From Thermoleophilia bacterium (GTDB lineage: Bacteria > Actinomycetota > Thermoleophilia > Gaiellales > JAICJC01), in the NCBI GenBank assembly GCA_025934255.1, contig JAICYJ010000003.1:62001-126000 (forward strand): a DNA stretch of 64,000 nucleotides, written 5' to 3'. Shown here one piece after another: positions 1-7,172 of the stretch; the first letter of the stretch is position 1, and every line of letters starts with the position of its first letter. The notes beneath the pieces were generated by a model. It saw only the letters and a list, made by a program, of their open reading frames with translations, had not been told where the DNA came from and did not search any database. A program made the translations under genes and the position numbers.

Positions 1-474
1 CCCTGGGTCACCTCCTATGTGGCCGAGCCGATCATTGGGGTGGCGATCCTAGTGGGGCTGCGGCTGTGGCGCGCGGAGAGTCCAGGCCTGCACCGGATGA
101 GCCCGGTGTACGCCGCCGAGGCGGCCGTGTTCTCGGTGATCGGACTTGTGCTGGTGGCCGCGCCGCACGCCGCCGTTCGGATCTGGCCGTGGGCGCTGAC
201 AGCGGTGCTGGCGCGCACCTATGCGGCCATCTTTCTTGCGTTCGCGCTGGGAGCAGCGCTGGCCGCCGGCGAGCGGCGTCCCCAGGCGGTGCGGGCGTTC
301 GCAGTGAGTTCGCTGACCCTGGTGGCGGTGACGGCGGCGGTGTCGCTGGCACACCACGCGAAGTTCGAGGGTGGCCCGTCCACCTGGGTGTGGGCGGGGG
401 CGCTGGCGGCCGGGCTGGCCGGGTTCGCCGTCGCCGGGATCGCCTCGCTTCGGCCTGCGTCGGAGACGGCGTGA
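1..474 (+). CDS. integral membrane protein, 5'-truncated by window edge
   Basis: The reading frame is open from the first base (PWVTSY, then VAEPIIGVAIL), so the gene begins upstream of the window. What is visible is about 157 residues with four to five hydrophobic helices rich in Ala, Leu, Val and Gly, separated by short charged loops. I do not recognise a family. Its stop overlaps the GTG start of the next gene by 4 bases (GTGA), and that gene in turn overlaps a desaturase, so the three form a translationally coupled operon. A membrane role connected to lipid or membrane state is only suggested by this context. Confidence 0.7.
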   Translation, partial: PWVTSYVAEPIIGVAILVGLRLWRAESPGLHRMSPVYAAEAAVFSVIGLVLVAAPHAAVRIWPWALTAVLARTYAAIFLAFALGAALAAGERRPQAVRAFAVSSLTLVAVTAAVSLAHHAKFEGGPSTWVWAGALAAGLAGFAVAGIASLRPASETA

Positions 475-866
475 CGGCGCCCAGCCTGCGGCCGTACCTG
501 TGGCTGCTGGGAGCTGCACTGCTCGCGCAGGGGCTGCTGTCATGGGCGCTCGACTGGGATGGCCGTGCCAGCAACGCGCTGCCCTGGCGGTTCGCCAACG
601 CCGACCCGCGGCATGCATTCATCCACGTCGCCTGGGGCGCCGTAATGCTGATCCTGCTGGCGCGAGGTTTGGACGAGCGCGGCTGCGTGCGACTGGCGCT
701 GGTGTTCGGCGTGTTCTACACGGGACTGGCCGTGCTCGGCCTGCTCGTTCATCACCCGCTGGGACTGCGCCTCGACCGTGGCGAGAACGTGTTCCACCTG
801 CTGGTCGGTCCGATCACGCTGACGCTGGGTCTGGTCGCACTGCGCGCACAACGGATACCGGCATGA
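471..866 (+). CDS. small integral membrane protein
   Basis: This 131-residue protein starts at a GTG that overlaps the previous stop (GTGA) and ends in an ATGA overlap with the desaturase start. It has about four hydrophobic segments (near residues 7-22, 50-65, 72-92 and 107-125) and a conserved-looking HHPLGLRLDRGENVFHL loop before the last helix. A pattern of four helices with a short polar DRGEN(V)FH loop resembles uncharacterised actinobacterial DUF4383-like membrane proteins, but I cannot assign it firmly. Coupling with the desaturase suggests a membrane-associated partner or accessory role. Confidence 0.65.
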   Translation: MTAPSLRPYLWLLGAALLAQGLLSWALDWDGRASNALPWRFANADPRHAFIHVAWGAVMLILLARGLDERGCVRLALVFGVFYTGLAVLGLLVHHPLGLRLDRGENVFHLLVGPITLTLGLVALRAQRIPA

Positions 867-1798
867 TCCCGGCCGCCGCGGTGCTGAGCGTGCTGGCGGC
901 GCTTGCCGTGGTGAAGACGTTCGAGCAGCGGATCCCGCCGGTCGCCGTCCGGATCGGGTTGCTGGTGTTCGTGCTGGGACCGCTGGCCGGGCTGGTGTAT
1001 GCGATGTGGGCTCTCTGGCAGTGGGCGCTGCAGCCGATCGATCTGCTGCTGCTGGTGGTGTTCGCGGTCGTGACCGGGCTCGGCACGTCGCTCGGCTACC
1101 ACCGCCTGCTGACCCACCGCAGCTTCCAGACGACTCCTTGGATCACCGGGATGGCGCTGGCAGCCGGTGCCATGGCCGTGCCCAGCCGGCCGATCGATTG
1201 GGCGGCGCGGCATCTCGAGCATCATGCCCACGCCGACCGCGAAGGCGATCCGCACAGCCCGCTCGACGGCCTGCTCCACGCTCACGTCGGCTGGATGTTC
1301 GGCGTCAGCGCGGCCAAGCGCGAACGCTACTGCCGCCGGCTGATGCGGGATCCTGTCGTGATGCTGGTCGAACGGACGGCACTGGTGTGGTTGGCGCTGG
1401 GCCTGGCGGTACCGGCCCTGATCGACGGCTGGCGCGGGCTGCTATGGGGTGGAATCGTACGGATGGCGATCCACAACCATGCCATGTTCGGCGTCAACTC
1501 GATCTGCCACGCGTTCGGCTCGCAACCGTTCGCAACCGGGGACGAAAGTCGAAACAACCGCCTGATCGCCGTGCTGGCGTTCGGCGAGGGCTGGCACAAC
1601 AACCACCACGCCTTCCCGGCCATGGCCTACCATGGCATGGGCAGCCGACCAGACGCGACCGGCCTCGTGATCCGGGGCCTCGAGCGTGCTGGGCTGGCCT
1701 GGGACGTCCACCGGCCGGACCCTGCAGCGGTGGCTAGGCGCCGAACACGAGGGATCTCAGGCGCTGGCGACTCTGTGCAGCACGCGGTCGGTCCGTAA
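863..1798 (+). CDS. acyl-CoA/acyl-lipid delta-9-type fatty acid desaturase
   Basis: A 311-residue membrane di-iron desaturase. The three histidine boxes that bind the iron pair are intact: HRLLTH (after GY, about residue 82), HLEHH (about residue 118) and HNNHH in GEGWHNNHHAFP (about residue 242). Paired hydrophobic helices lie before box 1 and between boxes 2 and 3, as in the stearoyl-CoA desaturase (DesC/Ole1) family. The family introduces a double bond into long-chain acyl groups using O2 and an electron donor. No cytochrome b5 domain is fused, so the donor must be separate. It is last in a coupled operon with two small membrane proteins; the start overlaps the upstream stop (ATGA). Confidence 0.92.
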   Translation: MIPAAAVLSVLAALAVVKTFEQRIPPVAVRIGLLVFVLGPLAGLVYAMWALWQWALQPIDLLLLVVFAVVTGLGTSLGYHRLLTHRSFQTTPWITGMALAAGAMAVPSRPIDWAARHLEHHAHADREGDPHSPLDGLLHAHVGWMFGVSAAKRERYCRRLMRDPVVMLVERTALVWLALGLAVPALIDGWRGLLWGGIVRMAIHNHAMFGVNSICHAFGSQPFATGDESRNNRLIAVLAFGEGWHNNHHAFPAMAYHGMGSRPDATGLVIRGLERAGLAWDVHRPDPAAVARRRTRGISGAGDSVQHAVGP

Positions 1799-1839
1799 CG
1801 TTTGCGGCGAGTGGCACACCGATCCCATGTCTGGATCCT

Positions 1840-1888
1840 ATCGCCGCCTGATTTCGGACGCGCTTTTCGCGGGCGACCCGGCGGCGAT
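1840..1888. terminator. inverted repeat between convergent genes
   Basis: A perfect 9-base inverted repeat (ATCGCCGCC / GGCGGCGAT) encloses a second short stem CGCG-CTTTT-CGCG. It lies between the desaturase stop and the stop of the convergent lipoprotein gene, where a bidirectional transcription end is expected. There is no run of T on either side, so intrinsic termination is uncertain. Confidence 0.35.
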
Positions 1889-1922
1889 GCCGGCGCCATG
1901 GCTCGTCGTAGCCCTCGTCGTA

Positions 1923-2549
1923 TTACGCGGCCCCAACCGCGTCGATCGCACGCATGAGCGTCGCCCGCTCCTGCTGCCACGCCGGCGTCGGCGAGGCGGC
2001 CACGATCACCGTCCGCCCCGACCGGGCCTGCGCCAGGCAGGCGATCTCGGTGTAGCGGGTGGTGCCGCTGGTGTAGGCGTCCTGCACGCAGCGTGCCGCG
2101 ATGCCTCCGAGCCGGAGTTCACCACGGGCTGCGAGCAGCCGCACGTTGCGATCTCCCTCCCCGCGGTTGTGGCTGATGCGGAACCCGACCCACGAGCCGA
2201 GCTGCTCCTCCTCCGTCGCCGGCGTCGCGTTCAGATACGCGCGGGGATGATCGGCGTCGGTGCCCAGCACGACGGTCGCCGAGCCAGGATCCCCGGACAC
2301 CCGGCGCCAGCCCGGAGGGGCCGCGAGTGCGGCCCCTCCTGCGGCGAGACGAACCGGGCGCCAGTCATGCGGCGCCGCCTGCGTTCGCAGCGAGGCGAGC
2401 ATGCCGGCACTCACGCTATGCCCGGCTGTCGCGGCCGAGCCGGCCGAGCCGGCCGACCCGCAGGCCGACGCCAGCAGGGCCACGATCAGACCGGCCGCGA
2501 CGATCGCTCCTCGAGCGTTCGCCACGCCTGCGGATTTAGAGGTCGCCAT
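1923..2549 (-). CDS. putative lipoprotein
   Basis: About 208 residues. The N-terminus (MATSKSAG, then a hydrophobic stretch ending in LLASAC) is a signal peptide with a lipoprotein-type cysteine, so the mature protein should be anchored to the outer face of the membrane. The rest is a soluble domain with two extra cysteines (AARCVQD and IACLAQA) that could form a disulfide. I do not recognise a family. The frame is open further upstream, but the ATG at 2549 is the one that gives a signal peptide. It overlaps the preceding lipoprotein gene by 14 bases, implying one operon. Confidence 0.65.
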   Translation of the reverse strand: MATSKSAGVANARGAIVAAGLIVALLASACGSAGSAGSAATAGHSVSAGMLASLRTQAAPHDWRPVRLAAGGAALAAPPGWRRVSGDPGSATVVLGTDADHPRAYLNATPATEEEQLGSWVGFRISHNRGEGDRNVRLLAARGELRLGGIAARCVQDAYTSGTTRYTEIACLAQARSGRTVIVAASPTPAWQQERATLMRAIDAVGAA

Positions 2550-2826
2550 CGCCATCGCTGGGCCCACCGAAGTTGTCGCCGTCGCCGTCGCCGCCGCCGT
2601 TCTGGGGGATCCCCGACGACGGCGCCTTGGCGGTCGATGTGGACTTCCCGCCGCCGTTGCCCCCACCCTTCTGGGTCGTCGCGGGCGGCGCCTTGGCGGT
2701 CGATGCCGGGGGCGGCGTGCTCACCGAGCGGCTGGAACTGGTTCCTCCGCCCTGCCCGGACGTGCCGCCGCAGGCCGCGGCCGCCATCGCAACGCCGAGC
2801 ACCACTACCAGCAACTTGCTACGCAT
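2536..2826 (-). CDS. small Gly/Ser/Thr-rich putative lipoprotein
   Basis: A 96-residue protein with a signal peptide (MRSKLLVVVLGVAMAAAAC) followed immediately by a low-complexity tail rich in Gly, Ser, Thr and Pro, containing two copies of STAKAP and an acidic Gly-Asp run at the C-terminus (GGGDGDGDNFGG). It looks like an unstructured surface-exposed lipoprotein; the GDGDGD segment could bind cations, which is a guess. It is the first gene of a two-gene lipoprotein operon. The low-complexity composition makes the reading frame less certain than the signal peptide suggests. Confidence 0.55.
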   Translation of the reverse strand: MRSKLLVVVLGVAMAAAACGGTSGQGGGTSSSRSVSTPPPASTAKAPPATTQKGGGNGGGKSTSTAKAPSSGIPQNGGGDGDGDNFGGPSDGDGDL

Positions 2827-2940
2827 GATCGTCACCATTCCTCGTGTAGTCGTAATCACGGAATGGAACGAACTACGGCCCGGCGGCCGTGGCCGGATGT
2901 GCCGTTCACAGAATCCGCCAATCTGTCCGCCGTCGTGGTG

Positions 2941-4251
2941 TTACGCCACCGCGTACAGCGGCCACTGTCCCGGGACACCTTTCAGGGTGCGCCGGCCGCG
3001 GTCGGAGAACTCGAGGCCGGATCCGGCGACCAGGTCCCGGACCGTCCCCGACACAAGCACCTCTCCACTGCCGGCCTGGGCGGAGATGCGCGCGCCGACC
3101 ACCACCGCGAGGCCTGCGAGCTTGCTCTCGTGCACCTCGCACTCACCGATGTGGATGCCGATTCGGATTTCGAGTCCGAGCGGTTCGAGCCCGGCCACGA
3201 TTGCCTGGCCGCAGCGGATTGCCCGCGCCGGCCCGTCGAACGTCGCGAAGAAGCCGTCTCCGGCCGTGTCGCGCTCCTCCCCGCGGAATCGCCCCAGTTC
3301 GCGCCGCACGACAGCGTGGTGGCGGGCCAGCAGGTCGCGCCATGCGCGATCTCCGAGGCTGGCCGCGCTCTTGGTGGAGGCCACGATGTCGGTGAACATG
3401 ACCGTTGCCAGCACGCTGTCGGGAACCTCCGGAGCCGCCTGGCCGGAGACGAACTCCGCAACCAGGTCGGTGACCTCCGAAGAGAGGTGGATCTCGAGGT
3501 AGTCGTCGCCGCTGACCAGCATCGTTTGCGACGCTGGGATACGCGCAGCAACATCAAGGGCGTTGGCCCGGTCGGACGTGCGATGCAGCACCACCGTTGG
3601 TACCCGTACGGCCGGCAGGACATCGCGCAGGTCGGTCTCCTCGAAGGCACGGTTGAGGGCATACGCCACCGCTGGGCTAGCGCCTATACGGAGGTAGTTC
3701 GCGAACCAGCGCCGCTCCTCCTCGCTTGGAAACAGGCTCGGACACCCCTCGCGCATGATCTCGTCGGACATCGCGTCTGTTCCCCAGCGATCGCGGAGAT
3801 CAGCGAGCGCGGCGATGCTATCTGGGTCTTCGAGCCCATGGCCGTATGCCCGGGGATGGAACAGCGCCAGCGCAGCGGTCCGCTCCGGATAGGTCGCTGC
3901 GTACAGGGCGGCCATGCCACAACCTTCGTGTGAGGCAAGGATCACCGTCCTGGTCGACCCTGCTGCGTCCAACACGGAGTGGAGATCCTCCATCCGAGTC
4001 TCCAGGGTGGCGAACTGGCCGCCGTGGTCGGACAGGCCGGTGCCACGCTTGTCGAACAGGATCAGCCTGAAGCGGGCGGACAGCTGGAGGTAGAAGTCAC
4101 GCCACCTCGGATATTCCCACCCATAGACGAGGTTCGACATGTAGTCGGGCACGTAGACCAGGTCGGTGTCTCCCTCACCCACGACCTGGTAGGCGATCGC
4201 GACTCCGCCGCTCCGCGCATACTGGATCTCCCTCCCCGCCACGCGCCGCAT
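2941..4251 (-). CDS. alpha/beta-hydrolase-like domain fused to class III adenylate/guanylate cyclase
   Basis: A 436-residue fusion of the type represented by Mycobacterium tuberculosis Rv1900c. Residues about 10-265 form an alpha/beta-hydrolase fold; residues about 275-436 form a class III cyclase domain with both metal-binding aspartates (D288 in FTDI and D332 in TAGDGF). Two oddities: the nucleophile elbow reads LASHEGCG, putting His108 where the family has Ser (usual GxSEGG), and the purine-selecting lysine position before AGDG is Asp328. The hydrolase half may therefore be a sensor only, and the nucleotide preference is unclear. The ATG at 4251 with GGAG just upstream is preferred over an in-frame TTG at 4278. 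It follows the glycosyltransferase fusion gene on the same strand. Confidence 0.85.
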   Translation of the reverse strand: MRRVAGREIQYARSGGVAIAYQVVGEGDTDLVYVPDYMSNLVYGWEYPRWRDFYLQLSARFRLILFDKRGTGLSDHGGQFATLETRMEDLHSVLDAAGSTRTVILASHEGCGMAALYAATYPERTAALALFHPRAYGHGLEDPDSIAALADLRDRWGTDAMSDEIMREGCPSLFPSEEERRWFANYLRIGASPAVAYALNRAFEETDLRDVLPAVRVPTVVLHRTSDRANALDVAARIPASQTMLVSGDDYLEIHLSSEVTDLVAEFVSGQAAPEVPDSVLATVMFTDIVASTKSAASLGDRAWRDLLARHHAVVRRELGRFRGEERDTAGDGFFATFDGPARAIRCGQAIVAGLEPLGLEIRIGIHIGECEVHESKLAGLAVVVGARISAQAGSGEVLVSGTVRDLVAGSGLEFSDRGRRTLKGVPGQWPLYAVA

Positions 4252-4307
4252 TGTCTCCAAGCCCAGTCCTGGTGGCAACCGGCGAACATGCCGAAACGAT
4301 CTGCTCC

Positions 4308-5966
4308 TCAGGCAGGTCGTGCCAGCACGAACACCACGTCACCCAGCCAGCCCACCGGCACCCGCGGATCGACCACCTGTGTCACCCGCTGCGCGGCCCG
4401 GCCGGCCGCGCCGTGGCTGGAAGCGAGCCGCCCGGCGATGTAGGAGGCGTGAAACGTGCGAGGCACGACCCGCCATTCCACCATCGTGAAGCCCGCCTTG
4501 TGCAGCATCATGTCGAGCGTCTCGGGGGTGAAGTAGTGGAGATGCGGCCGGATGAACCAGGGCCAGCTGCCATGGCGCATCCGCGCGTGCAGGCCGGCCA
4601 CGTTCACGGTGGACAGCGCCAGGATGCCCTCGTCGTGGAGCACGCCGCGCAGCCGGCGAAGCGTGTCCAGCGGATCCACCAGATGCTCGAGCACGTCCAG
4701 CATCACCACCGCGTCGCGGCTGTCCGGCTCGGCGTCGAGCGTCTCGACCGTCCCCTGTACCAGATCGACGTCGAACAACCGCCTGCCGGTCTCGACCGCC
4801 CAATGGCTGGGCTCGATGCCCTTCGCATCCCATCCCGCCTGCTGGGCGACCGACAGGAACAGCCCCGCATTCGAGCCTACCTCCAGCAATCGCCGGCCGG
4901 GCAGAAGGTAGCCGTCCAGACGGTCGATCACCCATCGGAACAGCTCGCGCCGGCCCTGCTCCTCGGACAGGTACTGCTCGTCCACCATCGCCTCGTAGTT
5001 CTCGACGATCCGTTGCGGCGTGTCGGCCGGCCGCGAGCTGGTCATGCCGCAGTCCAGGCAGCGGACGATGTCGTCGTGGCGGGCGAGGCCGCCGCTGGTG
5101 CACGAGAACTCGCTGACCGATGCCTCGCCCGTGACGTTGGCCGGATACAGCAACACTGCCTCGGTGGAACCGCAGAGCGCGCACGTGTGCTCGACGCGTC
5201 CGCGGAGCGACGGGCGCCGCTGCCGCGCGCCGGAGAAGGTGACGGCCGAGCGGCGGCCGCGGCGTCCGCGGGTCGCGGTGCGCCGCCCGCAGTAGGCCAG
5301 GCTGTGCGCGACGTAGCGCAGCGATCTGGCGACCGAGATCGACGATGACTCCTTTGTGTAGCGCGTCTCGATCGGCACCTCGACGACGCGCTGGCCGGTG
5401 GTGACGGCGTCCACGATCAGCTGTGAGTCGAACACGAAGTCGTCGCTGTAGCGCAGGATCGGCAACTCCAGCAGGCAGCGGCGTGTGTACGCGCGGAGCC
5501 CGCTGTGCAGCTCCGTGAACCGCGAGCCCAGCATCAGGTTCTCGAGCGTCGTCGCGGTGCGATTACCCAGATACCGGTACAGCGGCATCCCGCCACCGCG
5601 CGGGTCGGAGAGACCGGCGAAGCGTGAGCCGAACGTCATGTCGGCGCGTCCGGCCAAAAGCGGGGCGATCAACAGCGGCACGGCGGTGGGGTCGTACTGG
5701 TAGTCGGGATGCAGCATCACCACGATGTCGGCGCCGTGTTCCAGCGCCCGCCGGTAACACGTCTTCTGGTTGCCGCCGTAGCCACGGTTCTCGTCGTGGA
5801 CGTAGACGGTGATGTTGAGCTTGCGGGCGACCGCGACGGTTTCGTCGCCGCTGGCGTCGTCGACCAGGATCAGCTCATCCGCAATCCCGACGGGGATGTC
5901 GGCGACGGTGCGCTCGAGCGTGTCGGCCGCGTGGTACGCGGGCATCGTGATGACGACCTTGGTCAT
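4308..5966 (-). CDS. glycosyltransferase family 2 fused to zinc-finger SAM methyltransferase
   Basis: A 552-residue two-domain protein. Residues 1 to about 230 are a GT-2 (GT-A fold) glycosyltransferase like dolichol-phosphate mannosyltransferase: MPAYHAADTLE, ILVDDASGD (nucleotide-sugar binding), and HPDYQYDP as the acidic metal motif. After a basic linker come four cysteines (C262, C265, C303, C306) forming a likely zinc site, then a class I methyltransferase with the SAM loop LLEVGSNAG at about 361-369 and an HLHYFTPETL motif, as in C-methyltransferases of sugar or lipid pathways. No transmembrane helices are obvious. Neighbouring flippase-like membrane protein suggests a role in making and exporting a modified glycoconjugate. 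Confidence 0.88.
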   Translation of the reverse strand: MTKVVITMPAYHAADTLERTVADIPVGIADELILVDDASGDETVAVARKLNITVYVHDENRGYGGNQKTCYRRALEHGADIVVMLHPDYQYDPTAVPLLIAPLLAGRADMTFGSRFAGLSDPRGGGMPLYRYLGNRTATTLENLMLGSRFTELHSGLRAYTRRCLLELPILRYSDDFVFDSQLIVDAVTTGQRVVEVPIETRYTKESSSISVARSLRYVAHSLAYCGRRTATRGRRGRRSAVTFSGARQRRPSLRGRVEHTCALCGSTEAVLLYPANVTGEASVSEFSCTSGGLARHDDIVRCLDCGMTSSRPADTPQRIVENYEAMVDEQYLSEEQGRRELFRWVIDRLDGYLLPGRRLLEVGSNAGLFLSVAQQAGWDAKGIEPSHWAVETGRRLFDVDLVQGTVETLDAEPDSRDAVVMLDVLEHLVDPLDTLRRLRGVLHDEGILALSTVNVAGLHARMRHGSWPWFIRPHLHYFTPETLDMMLHKAGFTMVEWRVVPRTFHASYIAGRLASSHGAAGRAAQRVTQVVDPRVPVGWLGDVVFVLARPA

Positions 5967-5993
5967 AGGCGGCCGCGCTGCGGGCCGGCGTGA

Positions 5994-7058
5994 TCATACC
6001 GGCGACGAGAGATCCGCCATCCCTTCAGACGACCACGCCGTGATGCCGCTGTGCATCAGCAGGACCACGCCGGCCGCGGTGGTGGGGATGTACCAGATCG
6101 CCTGCATGATGATCGAAAAGGCGAGCGCCTCGGCCTGGCCGACGCCGAACAGCGCCATGCCCGAGACGCAGAGCCACTGGAAGGTGCCCACGAACCCCGG
6201 CGACGATGGGATCGCCGCGCCCAGGTTGATCACCGTGGTGAGGAACGCGATCTCGAGCGGCGACACGCCGATGCCGAGCGAGTCGGCCACCAGCCATGCC
6301 GCGAATGCCCAGCAGCTCCAGCCGACGGCCGTGAACGCCATCACCACCACCGCGTCGCGCCGGTTGACGAGCGCGCCCGTGCCGTGCACCAGGCCGCTCA
6401 GCTGCCTGCCCGGCCGCGACCTGCGCAGCCGGTCGAGAACGCGCGCCGGTGCAAGCCGCTGTCCGCCGGTGTGCAGTCGCGCGACCGCCAGCACGAGGCA
6501 CAGCAGCCCGCCGACCACGAGCGCGGCCAGGAACACGTGCCGCAGCCATGATCGGTGCGGGACGAACGGAAAGATCGCGCTGAACGCCACCACCAGGAAG
6601 AGGACGTCGGATGAGCGGTCGACCAGCACCGTTGAGAAGGCACGGTTCTGGGGGATGCGGGCGGCGCGGCCCAGCCAGTAGCCGCGCATCAGCTCGCCCG
6701 GTCGGCCCGGGATCACGTTGTTCACCGCCACGCTCGCGATCACCAGCCTCAGGAAGCTGCGCCAGCGCATCCGAGCCGAGCGGCGCGTGATCCAGCGCCA
6801 GCGCGCCGCCTGGACCGAGTAGATGCCGCCGATCAGGGCGACCGCGCCGGCAACCGGCAGCGGGTCGGCCCGGCGCAGGGCGTCCGCGACCTCACCGGGC
6901 TGCAGGCCGCGCACCGCGAGGAACATGAAGATCAGGCTGAGCGGCACCCCGACCAGCAACCCGATCGTGATGTTCCGGCGAAACGGCCGGGGGCCTGCGA
7001 TCACCTGCCCGTCTTGCGGAGCGGCCGAGCTGCTGTTCGGCGATTCGACGGGGGACAC
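5994..7058 (-). CDS. LPG-synthase-like (UPF0104) multi-span membrane protein
   Basis: A 354-residue membrane protein with about eight transmembrane helices and the hallmarks of the lysylphosphatidylglycerol synthase transmembrane family (UPF0104/AglD-like): NNVIPGRPGELMRGYWLGR near residue 115, VDRSSDV, and GAAIPSSPGFVGTFQ near residue 290. Family members act as lipid or glycolipid flippases or as membrane partners of glycosyltransferases. Here it lies directly upstream of the GT2-methyltransferase gene on the same strand (27-base gap), so it is a good candidate for moving that enzyme's product. Translation begins at a GTG that sits 9 bases after a TATAGT -10 element. Confidence 0.85.
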   Translation of the reverse strand: MSPVESPNSSSAAPQDGQVIAGPRPFRRNITIGLLVGVPLSLIFMFLAVRGLQPGEVADALRRADPLPVAGAVALIGGIYSVQAARWRWITRRSARMRWRSFLRLVIASVAVNNVIPGRPGELMRGYWLGRAARIPQNRAFSTVLVDRSSDVLFLVVAFSAIFPFVPHRSWLRHVFLAALVVGGLLCLVLAVARLHTGGQRLAPARVLDRLRRSRPGRQLSGLVHGTGALVNRRDAVVVMAFTAVGWSCWAFAAWLVADSLGIGVSPLEIAFLTTVINLGAAIPSSPGFVGTFQWLCVSGMALFGVGQAEALAFSIIMQAIWYIPTTAAGVVLLMHSGITAWSSEGMADLSSPV

Positions 7059-7067
7059 CGGCGAGCG

Positions 7068-7073
7068 ACTATA
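7068..7073 (-). promoter_or_regulatory. -10 element for flippase/GT2 operon
   Basis: TATAGT on the minus strand lies 9 bases before the GTG start at 7058. The expected transcription start is within a base or two of the start codon, so the mRNA should be leaderless or nearly so. Confidence 0.55.
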
Positions 7074-7172
7074 CCAGCGTCGGTGCTGTGATCCGGCTAC
7101 CCGACAGGACTCAGAGCGTCAGGCATCGTAGGCTGTACACCGACTCCGCCTGCGTGGGCGCCATCGACGGCG

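Noticed and set aside
1686..2828. Plus-strand frame crossing both lipoprotein genes
   Set aside because: Becomes low-complexity Arg/Ser/Pro antisense to two signal-peptide-bearing proteins; no coherent domain.
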